The position numbers and the translations under genes were made by a program. Shown in pieces: positions 1 through 11,418 of a DNA stretch of 64,000 nucleotides. Under the pieces are notes generated by a model that ran no database searches, was not told where the DNA came from, and was given only the letters and a program-made list of their open reading frames with translations. Origin of the DNA: Neospora caninum Liverpool (taxonomy: Eukaryota > Apicomplexa > Conoidasida > Eucoccidiorida > Sarcocystidae); the NCBI RefSeq assembly GCF_000208865.1, contig NC_018398.1, positions 4,481,710-4,545,709 on the forward strand, read 5' to 3'. Numbering within the stretch: the first letter of the stretch is position 1; each line of letters begins with the position of its first letter.

Positions 1-951
1 CGCGAGAATGAGAAAATGGACGAGACACTCACAGACTTGTCGGCAGAAAGGCGGCGAGGCCGTTGCCAGGTTTGACTCTCTTTGTTCTCGGATCTCTTCC
101 TGCAGACGTTGCTCGAAGAGGCGCTGCGAGAGGAGGTTGCCGAAAATCCCCAGGAGAATTTCGCCCAGCCGATTGACGGACACCCCAGTCGCTTCACGCT
201 CCGCAGCCGAAGAAAAATCGGAAGAAACGACAGAGGAAGCAACGGGCGTCTGAGCCTCGCAGTGCAGCTGCGAAAGAAGGCTGCGAAGAACAAGGAGAAG
301 GAGCGAAGGACAGTCATGGGAAAACAGAAACGCGGCATGCGCAGGGTCCGCTGCGCTGTCCCAGAGAAAACACAGTTCGGCTTCGAGCGCATTACCGAGT
401 GCTTCATTTGCTTCGCGTTCTCGCCAAGATGCGCGATCAGCAGAGCAGACGCCATCCCGACTGTCCCTCTCCGAGTTTGAGGGATCGTCTTGTGCGTCAA
501 TCTGTCTCGCCCTCGGTTCGTGTCCTTGCCGGCGCTCCGAGTCACTCTTTGGTTTCCTCTCTCCTTCTTTATGGGATGCCTTCCTCTCCAGGTGAATCGC
601 CTCATCATGGGTCATATTCGACCGAGTCGGTGTGTCAGCCGAGGACGCGATCGAGACCTTGGGAAGAAGAAGGAGTTTGCGCAGAATAGAAAGAAGGCGT
701 TGTTTCTCCTCAATAGACAACTCGTCTTCATCTGCTGTTTCTGTTCCGTCTTCTTCTTCTGGTTGTTCTGTCACTTCTTCTCCGTTCCGGTCGCGTTCTT
801 CTTGTGTGGATTTCAACGTTTCCGTGTGAAGAGAAGGCGCTCCTTCGGCGTTCTCGATCGCCGGTTGCGTTGCTGCCGGTGCTTCTGCCTCCTCCCTGTT
901 GCGAGGGAGACAAACGCGCAGATGTGGCGAGTCTCCACTGTGTTGTGTCAT
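1..951 (-). CDS. SAAL1-like armadillo-type protein, N-terminal part (runs off left edge)
   Basis: The minus strand is open from an ATG at 951-949 to the window edge (about 317 residues). The start lies in an A-rich context (AGAAAAATG) and an in-frame stop lies upstream, so this is the first available Met. Residues 1-157 are charged and low in complexity, with an acidic run (about 64-77) followed by a leucine-rich helix near KQRLLSILRKLLLL. From about residue 190 it becomes an ordered helical region with an LWD motif (196-198) and GIFGNL (267-272). These resemble the LWD and GILGN signatures of SAAL1 (serum amyloid A-like 1), an armadillo-like protein of poorly defined function. An insertion separates the two motifs here. 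A GTGAGT donor at 32-27 may end the exon at 33, so the last ten codons could be intron. The gene diverges from the helicase gene. Family assignment rests on motif recall; the gene itself is better supported than its name. Confidence 0.6.
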   Translation of the reverse strand, partial: MTQHSGDSPHLRVCLPRNREEAEAPAATQPAIENAEGAPSLHTETLKSTQEERDRNGEEVTEQPEEEDGTETADEDELSIEEKQRLLSILRKLLLLPKVSIASSADTPTRSNMTHDEAIHLERKASHKEGERKPKSDSERRQGHEPRARQIDAQDDPSNSERDSRDGVCSADRASWREREANEALGNALEAELCFLWDSAADPAHAAFLFSHDCPSLLLLVLRSLLSQLHCEAQTPVASSVVSSDFSSAAEREATGVSVNRLGEILLGIFGNLLSQRLFEQRLQEEIREQRESNLATASPPFCRQVCECLVHFLILA

Positions 952-2168
952 TTTTCTAGTTTTATAAGGGAAACAAACGCACGAGAAACGCACCCACAAG
1001 CAGGCCTGAATTGCCTCTGTCTTGACGAAGCTCGGGAAAGCGAGGTGGAGCTACACTCCGTTTGCAGTCTATCCCGAGTCGTTTCTTCAAGCCTTTTGTT
1101 TCTCAGCTTCTCCCTCCTCGTTCGTCTCTCTTTCGTCTTCAGTCTGGCTCTCCCCTTTCTCTGGACCTTTTTCCTCGTTTCCCTGTTTTCTTCTTCAACC
1201 TCTCTTCTCTGTCTCTTGATGTGTGCTGACGCTATTTTGACATGAAAGCGGTCGCCGCGTCATGACACCTCATGCGCGCACCCAGGCAACAAACGACGCT
1301 GTTTCGCCTGTCATGGAAACTCTCAAAACTCCGTCTTTACAGAAAACGCATGCTCGAATCTCTCTGGAGAACAATCGGATCACTGCGCTGGGCTCGCCAG
1401 CGATGACGGCAGGAAACAGCCTGAATGCAGCCTTCCCCTCTCTGTCTCTCCTGCATCTGTGGTGTGCAGCCACGGAAAAGGCGAGGAAAAGAAAAACATC
1501 GAGAAGAAAGAAAAGGAAATGGGGAAAAAAGGAGCGAGGACATACCGCTGCCGATACAGAGGGAGACGAGACACCCGTCTGCTAACCGGTACAGCGTTGC
1601 GCGAAAAGACGTCCTTCCTTGTGTGCTGTATCCGACAAAAACATGTTCAGAGGAAGAAAGAAGAGCTTTACGATTTTCAGAACGTTTCTCTCAAATCTCT
1701 AAATATCCACGTGGTCTCTTTTGACCCGTCTGCTTTCTGTTTAAACTTCTTCCTTCGCTTTTTCGTCGCGGGAGATGTAGCGGCACCGCTGTTCCGCACT
1801 CGAGCGCGCTGTCTGTACACTCCTGTTCTCTCTGTGTATGTTCTCTGGCGTTTCCTTTCTTTCGAATTTTTGCGAATCCCTTCCTCTCTTACTCGTCTTC
1901 CTTCTTTCTCTCGTCTTCGCTGCTCCGCGTGCACCTTTCCTGCATCTCGCCTTTTCTCTCTCTTCTTCCCCAGTGTCTTCTTCCCTGTCTTCCCTGTCTT
2001 CCCTGTCTTCTCTTCTTCTCTCCTTTTCTCCCTCTCTTTACTGTTCTCGTTTCGCTTCTCTCTCCTTTCGGTCCCTCCGCTTTTCTTCTTTCCTCTTCTG
2101 CTTCGGCCTTCCTGAACCTTTTGTTTTACGTTGTTTTCTCCCCTTTGTCCAGCGCGTTTCTTCTGAAG
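952..2168. promoter_or_regulatory. Divergent upstream region shared by the SAAL1-like gene and the helicase gene
   Basis: This 1.2-kb stretch lies between two start codons that point away from each other. The right half (about 1730-2150) is strongly pyrimidine-rich on the plus strand, as in many coccidian 5' untranslated regions. Several frames are open across it, but only because T/C-rich DNA avoids stops. I see no recognisable protein, no clear TATA box and no conserved element I can name. It presumably holds both promoters and both 5' UTRs; transcription start sites cannot be placed from sequence. Confidence 0.5.
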
Positions 2169-4620
2169 ATGGAGACTTCTTCTCTCGGGCCCTCGCCGTC
2201 TTTTGCCGCTCCTGCGCCTCGCGCTGCCTCGCTTTTTTTTTCAACCAGCCCTCTGCGGAGTCCTTTCTCTCCCGTCCCCCGATTCACAGGTGATCTACAG
2301 ACGCAGAGACTGCCTCGACAAGGCGGAAGAGACAGGGGAGACAGAGGCCGTCGCAGCTTCGACAGATCAGACACCACTGGGCATCGCCATGTGGACCCAG
2401 CAGCACAGCGCGAAGAGCTCTTGAAAACGTTTCACCCTCTTCCTTCTCCTCCTCTTCCTCGCCCTTCTCTGTCTCCGCCTGGTCGCAATGCGCAGACTGC
2501 GGGACGCACTGCGTCTTCCTCTCGGCTTTCTGTGGATTTATCGGCCTTTCCTTTTTCCCCTGAGGCGGTACCTTCTTCGTTCTCGCCGTCGCGATTCTCG
2601 CCTCTCGTTCGCGACTTCGTCCTGCGACAGCCCGCACTGTGGATGTCTCTCCAAGCCGCCCTCTCTCTCGAAACGGACGAAGGCAACAAGGGGACACCAA
2701 ACGCAGGAGACGACGGAAGAAACCAAGGACAGGCCGCAGCGCCGCCTCGCTCCGAGAGCGGAAACGCATCGTCTGGATCTGGAGACACATCTCCCTTCGC
2801 CGCCTTTTGCTCGCTTGTCAAGGAGGCCCTCGGCGCAGGCCAGAACGCCGAGGTGGCCGCGGAGCTCCTCTACGACACCGTCGCTTCTCATCTTCTCTCA
2901 GTGTCATCTCCTTTGACTCGCGACCGCGAGGAGACAGGCGTCTCCGTCGAGCTGCTCGGAACGCTGGTCGAGCTGTTGCCCGAGGGCAAGGGCGAAGCGT
3001 ACTTCGCCGAACTGGTCACACGCGCGAAGGCGCTCCTTCTCGCCGATGCACATCTCGTCTGGGAGCGGGCGGTGTATGTTCTCTCGACCGCGGACACGGA
3101 GCCGGGCGAGACAGAGCACGCCTCCGTTGCGTGTGAAGCGTTTCCGGAGAGAGAGACGCAGGGGGAAGCTGAGGAAGAAGGTTCGGTGGCGGCTCTCCTC
3201 ACTTCGCCGTGGTGGCAAAGCGTGTGCCGATTTCCCATCCGCCCCGACAGGGTTTCCCGAGCCTGTGGGGAGGCAGCTACGTGCGACGCTGATTTGGCCG
3301 AACTGACGGACGCGTCTCCGTACGGCGTGGAGTTTCTCTCTCGCCGCCGTCGCCGACGCCCAGGGGGCGTCTTCGCGTCCACAAATACAGACGGAGACCG
3401 CGACTTGGAAGGCCTTCTGGGTGAGTTGTGGGATTACATTGCTGCTCTCCCGCGCGCACCTGCCGGGACGATTCCTTCTTGCCAAGGAGATGCTGCGCGT
3501 CCTCCAGGGTGTCTTCCTCTCTCTGCTTCGCCGTTCAATCCTCTGGCGTCAGCGACGCTGCCGCGTCTCTCGCGGCCTCGGGAGGCCGCGAGAGACGCGG
3601 CATCTCCACCTTGCGAGGCTCCGAACTTTTCTGACGCATGCCAGCCTCTCGAGTGGCTTCAAAAACTCTGCTGGGCGGCGACAGAACGCCACGAGCTTGG
3701 CGAGCAAGACACGCGGGACGAAGACGACAGTACGAGCCGAGCGAACGAGGCAGTCGGTGAGTTTCGAACACCCACTCGCGTCGCCGCGGCAAAAAGCCGT
3801 TCAGGTGTTGAGCGATTGACGAGTTGAGGGGTTCATGGGAGAAGAAAGGAAGAGAGAAAGTGGGGAAGGGATGCATTCCCGGATCGATGCAGGAGGGGAG
3901 CTGAAAAATCCAACGCGGACGGGCGCAGCTAAGAGAAAGAGCCGGTGACTCGGCGGCAAGAACCTGGAGACACGAACGTTTATCGAGGTGGGAAAAATAG
4001 AGGAAAGCCGGGCAAATGCGGAGGAGACAGAAGGAAACGCGTCGAGATAGCCGAGATTGGCAACGCGGGGGCAGCTGTACGTACACCGTCGCGCGCTTTG
4101 TGCGACACTCCGCTGGTTTCCGTTTCTTTGTTTCTTCAGCGCTGATGGCCGCCGTTCTGGCAGTTCTCTCTTCGTTCGCGGCGTCGTCGCCTGCGTCTCT
4201 GGAGGCTGAGCGCGAGGCGGTGTTGGGCGAGCTTTTCAACCTCCTCGGAGAGAAGTCTGTGCACCTTCTCGAGACGCTCTTCTCGCACGCCTCGCCGATT
4301 TTGCAGGATTTACAGAGACGCCGAGAAGCAAGCAAAGCAGCGGCCGAGCGCGGAAAGACGCGCCCGGCAGCCTCAGCGCGGCAACTCGTCGGAGCAACAG
4401 TGAGCGAGAGGAAGATCAATGTCCCAACACGCAGGCAGCCAACATCGCAACAAAACGGCACCCTCTGAAGATACGTGCCTAGATGCAAAAGTGTCTAGAT
4501 GCAAACGTGCATCAATGCGGCCTTAGACACACACATAAATACGTTCCTCGACACATATCTGCATGTCCAGATAGACACACTCATCGACTACAGGCGTAGA
4601 TACTTGCATGTTTATCCGTC

Positions 4621-4661
<41 letters not shown>

Positions 4662-5388
4662 ATAGGTATGTATGTATGTATGTATGTATGTATGTATGTC
4701 TATGGTGTCCGGGATTTGTTCTTGCCGTGGTTGTCGCATTCACTCGTGTGTGGTCGCGCGTTTTGCTACTTCGCCGTCTCCCTTTAGGTTTCGATTAAAC
4801 GGAAGAGCGAAGCGTTGTTCATGCGGCTTCAGCAGAAAAAAGAAGAGAAACAGCGACGTCAGGCTGCGCTCGCGCTGAAGCAAAGAGACGCTGCCGCACC
4901 TGCGCGATCAGGAGAGGCGGCGCGTTGGGAAGAAGGCAAGGCCCTAGAAGAAAGCATTCTGGAGCTTCTTGTTGCGGAGGGGTTCGATCAAGATCCTCAG
5001 AGACCCGCACCTCGTAAGCCTTCCAGCTGCGGCAGTTGTTCTCTCGTTGACTCAAACACTCGCTGGAAAGAGGGGCAAGAACGTCACAAACGCATCTCAG
5101 TCACAAACGCTCGAGGTTTGAAACAACAAACACTGTGCACATACAGAGTGGTACACCTCCACATCTTCCCACGTATGTATATTCACATACATATATAAAT
5201 ATACACTTTTATATGTAAATCGAGGAACGTATGCACATAAATGCACCTATCCATCTATAAATCTATATACATACATATATACATATATATGGATATATAT
5301 ATATATATATATATACATATATACATATATATGGATATATATATATATATACATATATATACATGTATACATATATATATATATATAT

Positions 5389-5433
<45 letters not shown>

Positions 5434-8400
5434 TACATGTATACATATATATATATATATCTATGTTTATATATAGATAATCGCAGCCGGACAGAGATGT
5501 GACGAGACTTTTAAGGGTCGCGTACTGCGGCTCTTTTTTCGCCTTGTTCAGATCTCGCGTCTGAAAAGCGACGTGCGAGGCATTGTTTTTGGAATGGTCA
5601 AGAGGCGATTGGGACGCCTGGTGCCGCCGGCGGTTGCGGCGTGTGCATGTTCGCATGTTTGCATGTTTGTGGCGGTACTTAGGAGAGAACTTGCGCGGTC
5701 GCGACGCGTGGAAAAACGCCGAGAGAGGAGCGGCCGCTGTCGCCCCGTCCACGCTGCCGGCGGACTCAGTCTGGCGGCGTGGTCAGAAATTCGAAGAAGT
5801 TTTTATCCCTCCGCCAGAGACGAAGAAGGTGAGAGAAGGGAGTTTTAGCAAATCGAAGGAAGGCAAAAAGAGCCGAAACCAACAGAGAGGAACGGCCGAG
5901 GACCGGAGATTCTGGGTGTACAGACGCAGCGGCTAAAGCGAAACCGGGAGAGCGATGGCGATTTCTGAGGTGTTGCGCAACTCACGATCTGGGCGACCGA
6001 GACTGGAAGTGTTCACCGCGAGCGCAAAAAGGCTTTGGGTTTGGTTCTGTCGCGGCTGGCGCCTGCCGTCGCTCGGGGACATTTGCGTTTTTTGCCTCTG
6101 GGCGCCGTTTCGTTCGTCCGTCCGTCTTCCCCCGCACCCGTCTCTTTGTATCGACGAGACTGACGCCGCGTGTTTTCCCCCTTACGCACTTGTCTCTCCC
6201 TCGCGTTGCCTACCGTGGTCCACCTTCCTCTCTCGGACCACGCTCGCTGCCTCTCCTCGCGGGTCTCCTCGCCCTGGCTTCTCTCTCTCGGAACTATTTT
6301 TCAACCTCCACGGGGCGTCTCTCTCCCTTTTTGCCAGGTTCCCCAAGCGTCTTTGATTCCGATTGCGAACCTGCCGGCCTGGGCACGCGTTTGTTTCGCC
6401 AACGTGTCGCACCTGAACGCGCTGCAGTCGGCCGTGTTTCAAGCAGCCTTCCACAGCGGCAAGTCTATGCTGGTCTCGGCGCCGACGGGTGCCGGGAAGA
6501 CGAATGTGGCGGTGTTGACCATTCTCCAGCAAGTGTTTGAACACCGGTTTCTCCAACTCCCCGCCCGCGGTCGCGGTGCGAAGCGGCCAGCTCGCCGTGC
6601 AGAGGACGTAGAATCTCACGCGCCGCCAGGCGATGCCTCGCAGCTTCTCTCGCACCATCCGGGGGGACTCGACTCTGAAGACTCTCCCCCAGACGCGTCG
6701 TCCGCCGTTTCGTCCGTTCCTTCTTCTGGCGGCGACGCGGCCTTCCCTCCGCCTTCCGCGCGACTGTTCAAAGTGGTGTACATTGCGCCGATGAAGTCGC
6801 TGGTCGTGGAGGTTGTGGACAAGTTGACGCCCGTGCTGGGCATCCTGGGACTGGTGGTGAAGGAGATGACGGGCGATGTCTCGCTCTCGCCTCACGAGAT
6901 GCAGAGCGTGCACGTCATTGTGACGGTTCCAGAAAAGTGGGACATTCTGACTCGAAACGCGCGCAACAGCAATTTCGGGATGAACGACCAGGAAGCCGAA
7001 GAGCAAAGTCTGATGAACTGCGTCAAGTGCATCATCGTCGACGAAATTCACCTGCTCGACGACGAGCGAGGGCCCGTGCTCGAGGCCATCGTCGCCCGAG
7101 TTCTCCGACACGTCGAGGAAACGCAAAGCCACACCCGCCTCGTGGGAATCTCCGCGACACTCCCAAACTGGTACGCGAACGGAGCGAACACAAGAGAAGG
7201 AAGCGAAAGAGAGCGCGAAAGAGAGAGGGAAGGAGGGAGAAGAGAGAGGGAAGGAGAGATGAAGAGGGAGAAGAGAGAGGGGAGGAGAGAGAAGGAGAGA
7301 TGAAGAGGGAGAAGGAGAGAGGGGCGAAGAGAGAAGGAGAGATGAAGAGGGAGAAGAGAGAGCGAAGGAGGGAGAAGGAGAGAGCGGAGGAGAGAGAAGG
7401 AATAGGAGTAAGAGGGATGAAGAGGGAGAAGAGAGAGGGAAGGAGGGAGAAGAGAGAGGGAAGGAGGGAGAAGAGAGAGGGGAGGAGAGAGAAGGAAAGA
7501 TGAAGAGGGAGAAGAGAGAGCGAAGGAGGGAGAAGGAGAGAGCGGAGGAGAGAGAAGGAATAGGAGTAAGAGGGATGAAGAGGGAGAAGAGAGAGGGAAG
7601 GAGGGAGAAGAGACAGCGGAGGAGAGAGAACAGAAATGAAGAGGGAGAAGAGGGATGAAGAGGCAGAAGAGAGAGGGGAGGAGAGAGGACAGAGATGAAG
7701 AGGGAGAAGAGAGAGGGAAGGAGGGAGAAGAGAGAGGGGAGGAGAGAGAACAGAAATGAAGAGGGAGAAGAGGGATGAAGAGGGAGAAGAGAGAGGGGAG
7801 GAGAGAGGACAGAGATGAGGAGGGAGAAGAGAGAGGGAAGGAGGGAGAAGAGAGAGGGGAGGAGAGATGAAGAGGGAGAAGAGAGAGGGGAGGAGAGAGA
7901 AGGAGAGATGAGGAGGGAGAAGGAGAGAGGGGGAAGAGAGAAGGAGAGATGAAGAGGGAGAAGAGAGAGCGAAGGAGGGAGAAGGAGAGAGCGGAGGAGA
8001 GAGAAGGAATAGGAGTAAGAGGGATGAAGAGGGAGAAGAGAGAGGGAAGGAGGGAGAAGAGAGAGGGAAGGAGGGAGAAGAGAGAGGGGAGGAGAGAGAA
8101 GGAAAGATGAAGAGGGAGAAGAGAGAGCGAAGGAGGGAGAAGGAGAGAGCGGAGGAGAGAGAAGGAATAGGAGTAAGAGGGATGAAGAGGGAGAAGAGAG
8201 AGGGAAGGAGGGAGAAGAGACAGCGGAGGAGAGAGAACAGAAATGAAGAGGGAGAAGAGGGATGAAGAGGCAGAAGAGAGAGGGGAGGAGAGAGGACAGA
8301 GATGAAGAGGGAGAAGAGAGAGGGAAGGAGGGAGAAGAGAGAGGGGAGGAGAGAGAACAGAAATGAAGAGGGAGGAGAGGGATGAAGAGGGAGAAGAGAG

Positions 8401-9122
8401 AGGGGAGAGAGACTATGAATGTGAACCTGTGAAGAGATATTTGTGTGCATCAGCCGGTGATGTTTGCTTCGAGAATGTTGGTTAAAGGCCTTTCCTTCCT
8501 CGGTTGCCGTAGCGTTCATACGTCAGTAGTTCTCGATGTCTCTAACTCTACCTATCTCTGCTTTTCTCCTCGCGCCCGTTCCGTGCGTCCATTGTCTATC
8601 CCGCTCCTGTTCCATCTCTACCAACTTCTCTCTGTCTCGCTATCTCTCCGTCCTCTTTCTCTCTCACTCGACCTAATATATATATATATATATATATGCA
8701 TGGATTGACATACTGTGTGAAACTTCCTTGAGTCCCCGCGGGCAAGGCGGTGTGTGTGCGTGTGGCCCTGTGCGTGTTTTGCGCGTCTAGGGAGGACGTT
8801 GCTGCGTTTCTGCGCGTGGAGCCTTCCATGGCGTTTTATTTCGGAGCAGAGACGCGGCCGATTCCTCTCGAACAGACGCTCGTCGGCGTTCTGGAGAGAG
8901 ACAGCCAGAAGCGAAAGCAGGTGTTGAACGAGGTGTGCTATTCCAAGATTGTTGAAGCCGTTCAAAACGGCCATCAAGCGCTCGTCTTTGTCCACTCGCG
9001 AGGAGACACGACAGTCACCGCCGACTTCCTCATCGCAACCGCTCAAAGCAAAGGCCAGTTGGGGCTCTTCGTCAGTCAGGTCCGTGGAACCTCCAGCAGA
9101 ACATGTTTCTTCCTTTCAGCCT

Positions 9123-9153
<31 letters not shown>

Positions 9154-9356
9154 TCCCATGAAATCTATTTGGAAGAAGAGGCCAAGTTCTTTATGATTGC
9201 TGTACACCACCACCCCACTGGACTGCTTAAGACAGCTAAAAGTGTTGGATCTTTCGCTGTTGATCTTCTTTTTTGTATCTTCGCATTTCACTACTCCTCA
9301 AAAAATTCCTCTTACCCTTATCGAACTATACGCTTTCACGTATGTGTTCGTATCCA

Positions 9357-9392
<36 letters not shown>

Positions 9393-9983
9393 CCCCCGCA
9401 TGAGTATATACGTGTGTGCTTGCCACATGCACCTGTATATATATATATATATATATATATATTTGCATGCGACTATATATATATATATATATATATATAT
9501 GCATCGAATTGCATGTACTTGCTTGACAGGCGTTTCGTGAAAGCATGTGTTTTGTCTTGGTCTTTGGTCTTTTCAGGCGAAAGCGTCTCCGAATTATCGT
9601 CAGCTTGCCTCCCAGGTGAATAAATCGCGTTGCCGGGAAGTGACATCTCTCTTTCCGAACGGCTTCGCAATTCACCATGCTGGACTTTTGCGGAGCGATC
9701 GCCTCCTCGCCGAGAAGCTGTTTCGCACAGGTAAAGGAAGGGAGGGAACAAACCCAACGAGATTTTGTAAGACCGCGCCTTGTTCCTGGTTCCTCTCCTC
9801 TCGTGTGGCTTTCGTTTCGGCTTCTCTTTCTGTATTTCCTGGGTTCGGCTGTGCTCGGCTTTTCTCCGTCCTTTTCGCCTCTCTGTGCAACTGAAAGGCC
9901 AACTGTGACTCGCCCTCCGGCCTTCACTCGAACGCCCTGAGTCTCCTGTTCGCTTCCCTCTCATGCTCCCATGTGACTACGTG

Positions 9984-10020
<37 letters not shown>

Positions 10021-11008
10021 CTATGGATTAACGTACACAAGTAACAAAAGTCATACACGTGTATATGTTGAATCCCTCTCTGTCGCCTATATATATATAT
10101 ATATATGGAATTGTACAGATGTTTAGAGCGGTCGGTCTGTTCCTCGCGCGTTCCACAGCATCTGGGTTTGCCTCTCGGGAACTGGGCTGCGTGTTGTCTT
10201 CGGGCGACAGCCTCTCAGCCTATCATTTCTTCGCTGTCCTCCCTTCTCTCCTCTTTGGTTTCTCGTCTCTCCTGTCTCTGCGCTCTGGTCTCTAAATCAT
10301 GTTTTTTGTTTTTGTATTTTCTCTGCTCAGGAGCCGTCAGAGTGCTGTGCTGCACAGCGACGCTTGCCTGGGGCGTGAACCTTCCTGCACGAACAGTGAT
10401 TATCAAAGGCACGAGCGTCTATGATTCCAAGGCTGGAGGCTTCCGCGACATCAGTACGTGCCTGCCTTGCAAACGGCGGCAAGAGCCACACTCTTACCTC
10501 TCGTTCTCTTTGTCTCTCTTTCTTTTGCTGTCTTTCTCCCTTTTTCTCCGTCTCTCTCCTTCTCTCTCCTTCTCTTTCTCCTTCTGTCTCTTTCTCTGTC
10601 TCTCTCTTTCTCTCTCTCGCAGGCGCCTTTACCGCCGGTTTTGTTCCTCGCGATTCCCCCCTTTTCCTTTGTGGAAACCTTTGTCTCTTTTGCTTCCGCC
10701 GTCTCTCTTTCGGCAATCTGTTTTTCCTTCCAGGCATCCTCGACGTGTTGCAAATCTTTGGGAGGGCGGGTAGACCCCAGTTCGACTCGCGCGGGTCGGC
10801 GGTACTCATCACCGAAGGCCACGACCGGCTGACGCGCTACGTGGGACAACTCACGCACAGCTTGCCAATCGAAAGCAAATTCCTCGGGAACCTATGCAAC
10901 GCCTTAAATGCAGAAGTCGCAACCGGAACCGTTTCCTCCATCGACGACGCCGTCGACTGGCTCAGCTACACTTTCTGCTTCGTCCGAATGTACAAGTAAG
11001 ACCAAACA

Positions 11009-11048
<40 letters not shown>

Positions 11049-11373
11049 TACATAAGTATATATATATATATATATATATATGAGTATAGGCGTTTTTGGT
11101 TCTTCGGATCTTCATGCATTGCGATGAGAGGGTAGGCGAGGTACAGAGAAATCTGTACCGCGGCGGCATCTCCGTCGGTGACATCTGTATTTCGGTCATG
11201 CCGTTCGAGTTGCCGCAAAGAAAATGGAAAAGGTTGGAGGGCGTGGAAACAAATGCGAGGACATACAAGTCCCACTTCAGCGCGCCTCTTTAGGAGCAGA
11301 ACTCCAGAGACACGAGTGGTGCATGCGTTGTATAACCCAAGGCTCCACACCTACATAAACATATATATCTATA

Positions 11374-11418
<45 letters not shown>

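Noticed and set aside
490..1245. 251-codon plus-strand frame at the left end
   Set aside because: It is antisense to the SAAL1-like exon and continues into pyrimidine-rich upstream DNA. It has Phe/Ser/Leu runs typical of such artefacts and no domain.
3535..4488. 317-codon minus-strand frame
   Set aside because: Antisense to helicase exons 1-2 and intron 1; no recognisable domain, whereas the plus strand has phase-consistent coding exons.
5241..5480. Open frames rich in Tyr/Ile on both strands
   Set aside because: Translations of TA/CATA microsatellites. The same applies to all similar frames in other introns.
7032..8519. 495-codon minus-strand open frame of Ser/Leu/Pro repeats
   Set aside because: It is the complement of the homopurine satellite in helicase intron 5 and runs antisense into a conserved helicase exon. 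Absence of stops follows from composition.
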